From the NCBI GenBank assembly GCA_032717465.1, contig CM064671.1:57825894-57889893 (forward strand): a stretch of DNA of 64,000 bases. The letters run 5' to 3'. The position numbers were made by a program, and so were the translations under genes. The first letter of the stretch is position 1. The number at the start of each line of letters is the position of its first letter. Origin of the DNA: Coenobita brevimanus. Taxonomy: Eukaryota > Arthropoda > Malacostraca > Decapoda > Coenobitidae. Below the pieces are notes generated by a model. That model was not told the origin of the DNA. It saw only the letters and a program-made list of their open reading frames with translations, and made no database searches. Of the stretch, positions 47,529 through 58,269 are shown piece after piece.

Positions 47529-48562
47529 CACGGGGTTTTTATAATATCACTGTGTTTTTAAAAATAAATGGTTAAATATTATTTAAATTGATATTTATAT
47601 TCAATAATATTGAAGAGCAGAGACAATGATTGTCTTGCTACATCAAGCAACGATTACTTTACGCTGGCTTAGCACGATTCTCTGAGAACGAGAATTTATA
47701 AACTTCCTCAACAGTACACAGCAGAGACTAATTACTCACAATTGCTGAATTACTGTACTGTTAGCCTCTGGAGAAAGTTACATCACCCCTGACAATAAAT
47801 AACTAATACTAATAATAATAACATCAGGTTCTTGCTGATGCATTAACTCCTGGCACAACGGATTTTAAGTTAATACAACAAGACTGGTCTAAGTACCAGT
47901 TATGAAAGCAAACGTTTATGCAAACTAGAAGCTGTATGGAAAATAAGCTTAATTATGGAGAAATGAAACAAGATTTTTACTCTACATTAAGCTCAAGAAA
48001 TAGAACTGTTAAATTTATTAATCACAAAAATAAATTCAACATTACATTTCAAATCAAATCAATGAGACGCACTCACTCTCACAAAAGCTAAATACTTACG
48101 CCTAGGGAAAAACACCTTAACTAAGCTCTTAAAACTACAAAATACACAAAAGAAATACCAGTCGATGAATGCTATTGTATCACCACTAAGATGGGAGTAC
48201 TGGGATTAACTGTACTAATGGAGCTTGGGGTGCTAGCTGACCTCTCCACTTCTGAGCACAGACCCTTTCTCCGTCACAGCAAACACAAGACTGCATTCAA
48301 ATACATTGAATGGGCAGGACGCAAGGCGTGGCTAACGGTTGAGGGAAGCAGAGGCAAACGATAAAGAAATAATTGTATCGCTCAGTAGCGCACTTAGTGA
48401 CGTGCATTAAATCGGTCACTTTTTGAAAACGGTGACGAATTATTTGAAAAGTATACCCCGAAATGGAGAGAGAAACGGTTAACTGAGCGATACACAGTGA
48501 GTTTTCCACTAATAGTTCGTGGCTTCTCACAAAAAGGAAATGTCGCGAATTGATTCGTGACA
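47526..48562 (-). repeat. LTR (3' in element direction), element 1
   Basis: This 1037-base repeat is near identical to 52512-53547, with a few small indels. Confidence 0.93.
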
Positions 48563-48599
48563 TTACGCCCCATGAAAATTAAATCTTTCTTCCTTCAGA

Positions 48600-49139
48600 A
48601 GAAAGATTTCAATATACATACATATAAATCCTAACTCAGTCACACAAGATTCACACTGTGGTGTGTGTGCTATCCTGCTACAGGAGAAAGTCGCAGTCGT
48701 CAGTGAGCGAAAAAACCTCGTATTTACGTTAATAGAAGCAAGCTTGAGGGAAAAACTCCGTGACGCGGTGAAAATCCTGTACTCAGGTCAAACTGAGCGA
48801 AAATTCGCTACATTTATACTGACAACTAATTGTTGTGTAGCGTGGTGTATGTAATACACGGTGTAGGTGTGACAGTTGTAGTGTAACTGTACCTACGTGT
48901 AAAATGACACAGTAAATAATATGGTGACGACGAAGGCAGAGGAGAAGAGGCGGCAGCGTGCGGCAGACGATCAGCTGGCCCGCACAGCAAAACTGCTACA
49001 CCCATTGCTGAACCTGCAAAACCAATTAAGGTGGAGCATCAAAAGTGTCAATGAGACAAAATTCTTATTATGTTACAATTACTCTCTCTGGCTAGCAGTC
49101 AGTACATGCTATGAAAAGTACACTCGAGGTCGCCACTAA
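48600..49139 (+). other. Antisense-strand segment shared by both LTR elements, possible captured exon
   Basis: This segment between the tandem units and the 3' LTR is conserved in element 2 (61200-61780). Opposite to gag, it holds a frame starting ATG at 48921, MVTTKAEEKRRQRAADDQLA, then RTAKLL and LLNLQNQ. In element 2 the same frame (61462-61358) starts MATTKAEEKRRQRAADDQLA and stops after LLNLQN. I do not recognise the protein. It may be a captured cellular first exon or an incidental frame. Confidence 0.4.
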
Positions 49140-49149
49140 TTTTAGCACA

Positions 49150-49790
49150 CGATTATGGTCGGCAAGTTGAGAATCCCTGTGCAAACTCGGGTCTTCCATA
49201 GCCTCGAACTGCACACGGGTCCTCAACCTGTGCCTCAACCTACAGTACTTATATTAATATCGGAGAGCTGAGAAACCTTGTGCAAACTTGGGTCTTCCAT
49301 AGCCTCAAGTCGCCTCTGCAGAGTTCTCACTTCCCCCTTAACCTACAGTACTTATATTAGTATCGGGGAGCTGAGAATCCTTGTGCAAACTTGGGTCTTC
49401 CATAGCCTCAAGTCGCCTCTGCGGAGTTCTCTCTCGAACTTTCCCCTTAACCTACAATACTTATATTAGTACCGGGAAGCTGAGAATCCTTGTGCAAACT
49501 TGGGTCTTCCATAGCCTCAAGTCGCCTCTGCGGAGTTCTCTCTCGAACTTCCCCCTTAACCTACAGTACTTCTATTAGTACCAGGAAGCTGAGAATCCTT
49601 ATGCAAACTTGGGTCTTCCATAGCCTCAAGTCGCCACTGCGGAGTTCTCTCTCGAACTTCCCCCTTAACCTACAGTACTTCTATTAGTACCGGGAAGCTG
49701 AGAATCCTTATGCAAACTTGGGTCTTCCATAGCCTCAAGTCGCCTCTCAACTTCCCCCTTAACTTACGGTACATAATATGTATGTACAGG
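49150..49790 (-). repeat. Tandem array of about 109-bp units, element 1
   Basis: Six units contain GGGTCTTCCATAGCCTCAAG and CTTAACCTACAGTACTT on the plus strand. They start right after the gag stop in the element's direction. Element 2 has the same array at 60601-61180. Confidence 0.9.
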
Positions 49791-52110
49791 CCCTGGACAT
49801 AATGTGTCCTGTGGGGCCAATGGGCGAGACGTCAGGTCTGCACCCACTTCACCACTACCCTGTCTCTCAACTGACTCAGAGATTACAGGAGTAGTTACAA
49901 ATGGCACAGGAAGGGCATGTCCCTGATTAGTGGTGATACTTTGGCACACACTGCAAGAACGGACAAAACTATCTATGTCCCGTCCCATCCCTGGCCAGGA
50001 AAAGTCAGCTCGGATACGGCTCTGGGTCTTCCTTTTGCCCATGTGACCTCCTGAGGCTGAACAATGACCCCATTGTAACACTGCTAGGCGGTACTTGGCG
50101 GGAACGACAAACTGCAGTCGAACCTCGCCCTCGGGTGTTCGTGACTCACGGTAGAGCCGTCCTTGTTTACGAAGGAACTTGGCTCGACCTCCCCGTGAAT
50201 ACTTAATCACTCGACCCTTTTGTTTGTTCCGCACGGCAGCAAGTGTCAGGTCAGAATGTTGTTCTTGTACAACAAGTTGACTGCACATCAGATCTTGCGG
50301 CGATTCAATGATCACTGGGGTGACACAGTCTGGAGCCTCAGTCATGGCTCGTGTCACCGCAGCAGCCGAAGTCTTAGTAGCGCCATCGGAGCAACTATCC
50401 TTGACTCCATTAATATTGCCTACTATTAAGTCAAATAGAGGCTCTGGCATGACAACTGCAAGTGTCATACCAGTATAAAATGGAGATGCCACCTGGATAC
50501 ATGCCTCAGGGAACAATCTCACTGATCCATCAATAAGGCTTGCATGGATCTGTCGACCTGTATACTGCTCAGGCCGAACTAGACTCTGTTTAACAGAGCA
50601 ACCTGAGGAACCATTGTCTCTCAGGACCTTCACAGGAATGTCTCCCACAAACCCTTGCTGAACAAGGAAGGTACTGTCACCTGTGGGAGGGCCTGTGGAG
50701 GAAGCAGCTAGCCACTCATGAGGCTGCTGAATTGATGCGGCGAACATTGTGCCTTGAGAATTACATACTTGGGAAGATGGAACATTGGCCATCTGTGGAG
50801 GGGGGTTCACTGTCGCTGTGGGACTAGTGAACTGTGGGGAAGTACCCACACTGGTAGGGACGTGACCACCAGGCTGCTGCTGAGGAATGAAGGCTGCATT
50901 CGCTTCCTGCCTCTTTTGAGCTGGTGGTGAAAAACTTTGTCCCGACGGTCGGTTGCGTGGCTGATACTGCTGTTGGTTAGAGTACTTGTACCTCTTCCAC
51001 TCAGGTTTCTGAGTGTTTTGTCCCTGGTCCTTCCACTGCGGTTTTGGACCTTGGCCATTATTCTGAGAATGGCCTTGTTGCTGGGGTTCAGTCTGAGACG
51101 ACTTCCCAGATTTGGCAGTATCTTTTCTGCTCCAGGTGTTTTGCTTACGAGCTTGATACCCGTATGCAGTAAAGAATGCGTCAGCCGTCTCTGCCATTTG
51201 GCTGGCATCTTTCACCTGGCAGATCTTAAGCTGTGCTATGAGCTCAGCAGGCCACGACCTCTCTAGCTGTGTACGCAGCATAAGGTCGATTATCCCCTCA
51301 CGCGTGGAAGGAGTTTCATCTTTCTCCATCCACTCATTTAAGTAAGCTGTGAGACGATCAAGGAACTGAACAGCTGTCTCCTTGTCTTGGAGACGAGCTC
51401 GCATGAACTGAACTTTGACGTCGTCTACTGTGAGACCATACGCCTTAATGAGTGCAGCTTTCATCATCTCATATGTGAGATTGTCTCCACGAATTCTGTG
51501 GAGAATATCGAGGGCAGGGCCCTCAAATAAACTAAGAAATTGGATCCGCTTAGCTGCCTCATCCAGTTGATACATGTCTGCCATGTCCTCAAAACGAGCT
51601 ATGTACGGCTCGATTCGCTCGCTTTCCTTGTGTGAAGGAAGCTTGATGCGTGGGGTCGCCAGGACATGTGCAGGGAGAGCGCTCGTGGAGCTTGAACCAA
51701 CTGCACCAGATGTGTCTGAACCCAAGGAATCTCGCTTGAGCTTCAGCACTTCAAGTTCATGTTCTCGTTCTTTGTCTCGTTGTTCACGCTCAGATATTCG
51801 CGCTGTTCTCGCTGGTGTTCGCATGTTCTCGCTCTTTTTCTAACTCGAGCTCGCGTTGTTTCTGCTCGTGTTCGCGCTGTTCTCGCTCGTATTCGCGCTC
51901 TTTCTCACGCTGCTCTTGTTCATATGCACGCTCTCTTTCACGTTCCTCACGCTGTTCTCGCTCGTATTCGCGCTGAAGCCTACGCTCTTCGCGAGCATCT
52001 TTCTCACGTTCTTGCTCGTAATTGAACCGTGAGAGAACGTAACTCTGTATTTTCTCTGGGTCTGTGAGACCCATATCTTTGGCTTCCTGTACAAATACAG
52101 CGGTAGCCAT
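49764..52110 (-). pseudogene. gag with protease-like region fused to integrase zinc finger, one frameshift
   Basis: The frame starts at 52110 (MATAVFVQEAKDMGL), runs through a coiled coil rich in E and R, and shifts frame near 51810 into a 686-codon frame (51824-49764). In that frame, residues about 70-230 are a retrotransposon gag capsid (RIEPYIARFEDMADMYQLDE, EWMEKDETPSTREGI). A Q- and P-rich part to about 380 has no CCHC knuckle. Near 403 is a protease-like VLRDNGSSGCSV with N where active enzymes have T or S. Near 586-628 is an H2C2 finger (GHCSASGGHMGKRKTQ, CSVCQ). About 110 residues separate the last two, where RT and RNase H should lie. The integrase core is missing. Confidence 0.85.
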
Positions 52111-52511
52111 GGCGCTAATTTATTAAGCAACCGAAATTGAGTACTGACTGCTTAGCGACGAATACTAATAAACAAGTGAAGAGTACAGACACAAGCTAGT
52201 GGTGACCAGTCTTATCTAGTTAACTGGCAAAAATAAATCAAAAATGTAAATGACTGGGAAGACTCAATAATAAACACAATGGGTACGCCGACTTCCCAGG
52301 AGCGAGTAAAATCGTCTGGCGTTACCAAAAATAAACGAGTTAAGTATTCTATTGATTAATAAAGCAAAATTCACTTGCTAAATTAAGGGTAAACACCATT
52401 AAGCTTGTGCCTATAAACTTTAATGATAAATACCTAAATATGAATGAGTGAGCACTATCTCGTGAATAGCTTTAGAGCTAGGAGTTAATATCCTGGAATG
52501 AGGTCGCCAAT

Positions 52512-53547
52512 TGTCACGGGGTTTTTATAATATCACTGTGTTTTTAAAAATAAATGGTTAAATATTATTTAAATTGATATTTATATTCAATAATATTGAA
52601 GAGCAGAGACAATGATTGTCTTGCTACATCAAGCAACGATTACTTTACGCTGGCTTAGCACGATTCTCTGAGAACGAGAATTTATAAACTTCCTCAACAG
52701 TACACAGCAGAGACTAATTACTCACAATTGCTGAATTACTGTACTGTTAGCCTCTGGAGAAAGTTACATCACCCCTGACAATAAATAACTAATACTAATA
52801 ATAATAACATCAGGTTCTTGTTGATGCATTAACTCCTGGCACAACGGATTTTAAGTTAATACAACAAGACTGGTCTAAGTACCAGTTATGAAAGCAAACG
52901 TTTATGCAAACTAGAAGCTGTATGGAAAATAAGCTTAATTATGGAGAAATGAAACAAGATTTTTACTCTACATTAAGCTCAAGAAATAGAACTGTTAAAT
53001 TTATTAATCACAAAAATAAATTCAACATTACATTTCAAATCAAATCAATGAGACGCACTCACTCTCACAAAAGCTTTATAACTACTTACGCCTAGGGAAA
53101 AACACCTTAACTAAGCTCTTAAAACTACAAAATACACAAAAGAAATACCAGTCGATGAATGCTATTGTATCACCACTAAGATGGGAGTACTGGGATTAAC
53201 TGTACTAATGGAGCTTGGGGTGCTAGAAGGACCTCTCCACTTCTGAGCACAGACCCTTTCTCCGTCACAGCAAACACAAGACTGCATTCAAATACATTGA
53301 ATGGGCAGGACGCAAGTGTGGCTAACGGTTGAGGAAGCAGAGGCAAACGATAAAGAAATAATTGTATCGCTTCAGTAGCGCACTTAGTGACGTGCATTAA
53401 ATCGGTCACTTTTTGAAAACGGTGACGAATTATTTGAAAAGTATACCTGAAATGGAGAAACGGTTAACTGAGCGATACACAGTGAGTTTTCCACTAATAG
53501 TTCGTGGCTTCTCACAAAAAAAATGGAAATCGAATTGATTCGTGACA
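52512..53547 (-). repeat. LTR (5' in element direction), element 1
   Basis: This 1036-base repeat would carry the promoter on the minus strand. It is followed by the candidate primer site at about 52495-52511. Confidence 0.93.
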
Positions 53548-53876
<329 letters not shown>

Positions 53877-54149
53877 GCCATAATTTGGTTATATGGTTAC
53901 CACCCGGCGTAGTAAACAGTTTCCTGGTGTACAGGAAATCATTTGGCTTATCACTCAGTGTTGAGTCACCCGCAGGCAGAAGGAAGAGAAAAGAATGAAG
54001 GAAAGAAAGACAGAAGAGGGAGTTTAAAGTCACCTGTAGGCAGAAGGATGAGGAGAGAAAGAAGGAAAGAAAGACAGAAGAGGATGGAAGGAAAGAAGGA
54101 TGAAGGAGAGGAAAGGGCAGACACCCGAGAGCTGCACTACATCGAGTGA

Positions 54150-54152
<3 letters not shown>
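53877..54152. repeat. Composite repeat with purine-rich tandem units, copy 2
   Basis: The sequence is collinear with 39046-39316, including GAGTGAGTG at the end. The hairpin is imperfect here. Confidence 0.7.
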
Positions 54153-54153
<1 letters not shown>

Positions 54154-54206
<53 letters not shown>

Positions 54207-54227
54207 CGTGGAATACGGACCAAGAGG

Positions 54228-54259
<32 letters not shown>
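54154..54259. repeat. Two TA microsatellites
   Basis: TA runs at 54154-54204 and 54229-54259 are separated by 24 bases of unique sequence. The second abuts the 3' end of Jockey-like copy C. Confidence 0.94.
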
Positions 54260-54262
<3 letters not shown>

Positions 54263-54298
54263 AGGAAGAAGGAACCAAAGGCCATGAGCCCGCAGTTA

Positions 54299-56061
54299 CA
54301 GTTCCCTCCAAGAGAAAAACAAAATACAATAGAGAGCCAAATTCAAGATCCGATCATTTTGAGATGCCTGGACACACTGCGTTTGAAAGACTGGAGATCA
54401 TAGGCAGCAGGATATACAGACAGAGGGAGACAGTTTCAGAGCTGACCTGTTGCATAAATGAAAGACTGGGAGTAACGATTAACTCTTGCATTAGAGAGCT
54501 GGACAGAAAAGGGATGAGAGTTTGCTGCCAGACGGGTGCTACGCGCCCGTCGTAGAGGTGGAGGAATGCAAGCAGACAGTTCAGAGGAGCAGTGACCATT
54601 AAAGTAGCGATAGAAAAGAGATAAAGATGCAACAGTGCGGCGAAGAGACAGAGGTTGAAGGGAGTCAGTAAGAGGAGAAGAGTTAATGAGACGAAAAGCC
54701 TTTGACTCCACCCTATTGAGAAGAGCTGTATGTGGGGAGCCTCCCCACACATGAGAGTTGTACTCCACACAGGGGCGGATAAAACCCCTGTATAGAGTCA
54801 ACAATTGTGCAGGGGTAAAGAAAGAGCGGAGTCTGCTTAGCACACCCAATCTCTTGGAAGCAGATTTTACAAGAGATGCAATATAATCTTTCCAAGATAA
54901 GTCCCGAGTAAATGAAACCCCAAGCATGTTCAAGGATGATGCAGGATTAAGCTGAATATTATTAAACATTAGTGGGTATACCTGTGGAAGATTTTGTCGA
55001 GTTGATAGGTGTAAGAACTGAGTCTTAGATGCATTAAAAACAACCATATTATTTTTACCCCAGTCAGAGATACGAGCCAAGTCAGATAGTAGGTGTGCCA
55101 TAGCCTCATCCCTTGTTTGTTGAAGTAACTGTTGAGATGGGCGTTGCGGGAACCGAATGGAAAGGTGAAGGGTGGAGTCATCAGCGTATGCGTGGATAGG
55201 GTTAGATGTACAGCTTAGAAGATCATTGATGAATAAAAGGAAGAGAGTAGGTGATAGGACAGAGCCCTGAGGAACACCACTGTTGATAGATCTAGGAGAA
55301 GAACGATGGCCGTCTACAACAGCGGCAATAGAACGACCAGAAAGGAAGCTAGCGATGAAGGCACAGATAGAAGGATAGAAACTGTAGGAGGGCAGTTTGG
55401 AAATTAAAGATTTATGCCAGACTCGATCGAAAGCCTTTGAGATGTCAAGTGTAATGGCAAAGCTTTCGCCAAAGTCCTGAAAGGAGAATGACCAGGAGTC
55501 TGAAAGGTAGGTGAGAAGATCGCCAGTGGAGCGTCCCTGACGAAACCCGTACTGACAATCGGAAAGAAGGTTGTGATAGGAAAGATGCCTTAAAATTTTT
55601 CTATTGAGAATTGACTCGAAAACTTTTGAAATAAAGGACGTTAAAGCAATTGGACGATAGTTGGAGGGTTGGGAGTGGTCACCCTTCTTTGGGACTGGCT
55701 GAATGAGAGCAAACTTCCAGCAAGAAGGAAAGGTACAAGTTGACAGACAAAGGCGAAAGAGTTTGCCTAGGCAGGGTGCAAGCACAGCAGGACAGTTCTT
55801 GAGAACAACAGGAGGGACCCCATCAGGCCCATATGCCTTGTTAGTATTGAGGCCAGTAATGGCAGAAAATACATCAGCTGAAGACATTTTAATGTCAGCC
55901 ATGAGGAAGTCAGAGGGGGGAAGAGATGGAGGAACAGCACCAGTATCATCTAAGGTGGAATTGGAGGAGAAAGTCTGTGCGAAGAGATCTGCTTTATCAG
56001 TAGAAGAAATAGCTACAGAACCATCAGAGTAGAAAAGAGGAGGGAAGGATGATGAGGTAAA
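54299..56061 (-). pseudogene. Jockey-like reverse transcriptase (copy C)
   Basis: The frame is open from the LTR junction to 54436. It contains [95 protein letters not shown] and the active site AYADDSTLHLS. A TGG-to-TGA change after YATGQL removes about 40 C-terminal residues that copy B keeps ([20 protein letters not shown]). All RT motifs are present, so decay is recent. Confidence 0.87.
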
Positions 56062-57097
56062 TGTCACGAATCAATTCGCGTCATTTCCCTTTTGTGAGAA
56101 GCCACGAACTATTAGTGGAAAACTCACTGTGTATCGCTCAGTTAACCGTTTCTCTCTCCATTTCGGAGTATACTTTTCAAAACATTCGTCACTTTCAAAA
56201 GTGACCGATTTAATGCACGTCACTAAGTGCTCTACTGAGCGATACAATTGTTTCTTTATCGTTCGCCCCTGCTTGCCTCAACCGTTAGCCACGCCTCCTT
56301 CCGGTGGCTTGTGCGTCCTGCCTATACATCATTTGAATTCAGTCTAGTTGTGGCTTTGAAGGAGAGAGGTCCTGTGCTCCAGAAGTGTGAGAGGTCAGCT
56401 AGCACCCAAGCTCCACAGAGTATCAGTTTCTCCAAACTCCCACCCCTTGGTGATACAAAGCATTCATCGACCGGTATTTCCTTTTGTTTTCCTAGTCTTA
56501 AGAGTTTAATTAAGGTGTTTTTTTTCTAGGCGTAAGAATTTAGCTTTTGTGTGAGTGAGTGAGTGCGTCTCATTGATTTGATTTGAAATGTAACGTTAAA
56601 TTTATTTTTTTGTAATCAATAAATTTAACAGTTCTTTTCCTTGAGCTTAATGTAAAGTAAAATCTTGTTTCATTTCTCCAAATTAAGCTTATTTCCCACA
56701 TAGCTCCTAGCTCGCATAGACGTTTTACTATTCATAACTGGTACTTAGACCAGTCTTGTTGTATTAACTTAAAATCCGTTGTGCCAGGAGTTAACCATCA
56801 GCAAGAACCTGATGTTAGTATTAGTTATTTATTGTCAGGGGTGAAGTAACTTTCTCCAGAGGCTAACAGTACTAATTCAGCAATTGTGAGTAATTAGTCT
56901 CTGCTGTGTACTGTTGAGAAAGTTTATAAATTCTCGTTCTCAGAGAATCGTGCACAAGCCAGCGTAAAGTAATCGTTGCTTGATGTAGCAAGACAATCAT
57001 TGTCTCTGCTCTTCAATATTATTGAATATTAATATCAATTAAATAATACATAGCATTTATTTAAAAACACCGTGATTATTTTAAAAACCCCGTGACA
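56062..57097 (+). repeat. 5' LTR of element 2
   Basis: The 1036 bases run from TGTCACG to CGTGACA. Confidence 0.94.
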
Positions 57098-57492
57098 ATT
57101 GGCGACCTCATTCCAGGATATTAACTCCTAGCTATAAAGCTATTCACAAGATAGTGCTCACTCATTCATATTTAGGAATTTATCATTAAAGTTTATAGGC
57201 ACAAGTTTACTGGTGGTTACCGTTGATTTAGCAAGTGAATTTTTGCTTCATTAATCAATAGAGTACTTAACTCTAGTTTATTCTTGGTAACGCCAGACGA
57301 TTTTATTCGCTTCTGGGAAGTCAGCGTACCCATTGTGTTTATTATTGAGTCTTCCCAGTCATTTACATTTTGATTTATTCTTTGCCAGTTAACCAGATAA
57401 GACTGGTCACCACTAGCTTGTGTCTGTATTCTTTACTTGTGTTTATTAGTATTTGTCGCTAAGCAGTCAGTACTCAATTTTGGTTTGCTTAA

Positions 57493-58253
57493 CCCGCGCC
57501 GTCCCGAGGACGTACTTCCACATCCTCACGTTTTGTCACAGCTAATCCCGAGGACGTACTTCAACGTCCTGCAATTGCAAGGTTCATAATTTCCACAATT
57601 TTCAATTTTCACGAGTCATTTTTGGTACGTATACACGGGACACCTGCCTCAACAAGATGCCAGGCAGAGACAATGCCTTACCCAGCATGACCTCCTCCCC
57701 CCCCCTGCATGCCCTTTTCTCAGCAATTCCCCTGTTATCAGTGACCTGGCCAGTATAGCCATGTCATGCCACGGTACGAAATTCAGGGCCAGAGTGATTC
57801 CCCAATCAATGATAATGTGGAGGACAAACTTTACATAGCATTAGAGGAAGGAACAGTTAGAAATGATGATCAGGTATTGTGGCAAAAAAAGGTCAGGTAT
57901 TAGTGAGTGAAACAATGCTTATAATGCCTATATTACTGCTTGAAAACCAATATACTTTTGTACTACATATAAATTCGTAACAGTAAATAAATAAATATCG
58001 TTTATGAGTGGTGTGAAATAGTTATCCTCCCATAGAACTCGTTTTCTTTGGTGCCAGCCTGATAGAAAACCCAGTAAAGTAAGGAGGCTCTCCTACCTGT
58101 AATGAGTATTTTAAACCTCAGGTGAGCGATTTCTCTATGAATTTTCGATGTTTCTCACCAAAAGCGAAAGTTTTAGCAAAAAAAAAAAAAAGGTCGAAAA
58201 TTGCCCGGGATTGGGGGGTACCAGTGGTCGAAAAGTGGCCGGGACGGGGCGGG
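57493..58253. mobile_element. piggyBac-type MITE, copy 2 (761 bp)
   Basis: It has the same ends and body as 15550-16313. TTAA flanks both sides (57489-57492 and 58254-58257). LTR element 1 keeps the empty site near 52126 (GCTTAATAAATTAGC read on the minus strand). It lies 12 bases upstream of the gag ATG. Confidence 0.93.
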
Positions 58254-58269
58254 TTAATAAATTAGCGCC

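Larger units (their letters stand above)
47526..53547 (-). mobile_element. LTR retrotransposon 1, Ty3-like gag, lacks RT
   Basis: Two LTRs (47526-48562 and 52512-53547) begin TGTCACG and end CGTGACA. TATAT flanks both sides. The internal part is about 3.95 kb. In the element's direction it holds ATTGGCGACCTCATTCC right after the 5' LTR (a candidate primer site), a gag-protease-like frame, six tandem units, a region shared with element 2, and GGGGCGTAA before the 3' LTR. No reverse transcriptase, RNase H or integrase catalytic core is present. It must depend on a partner element. Confidence 0.92.
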
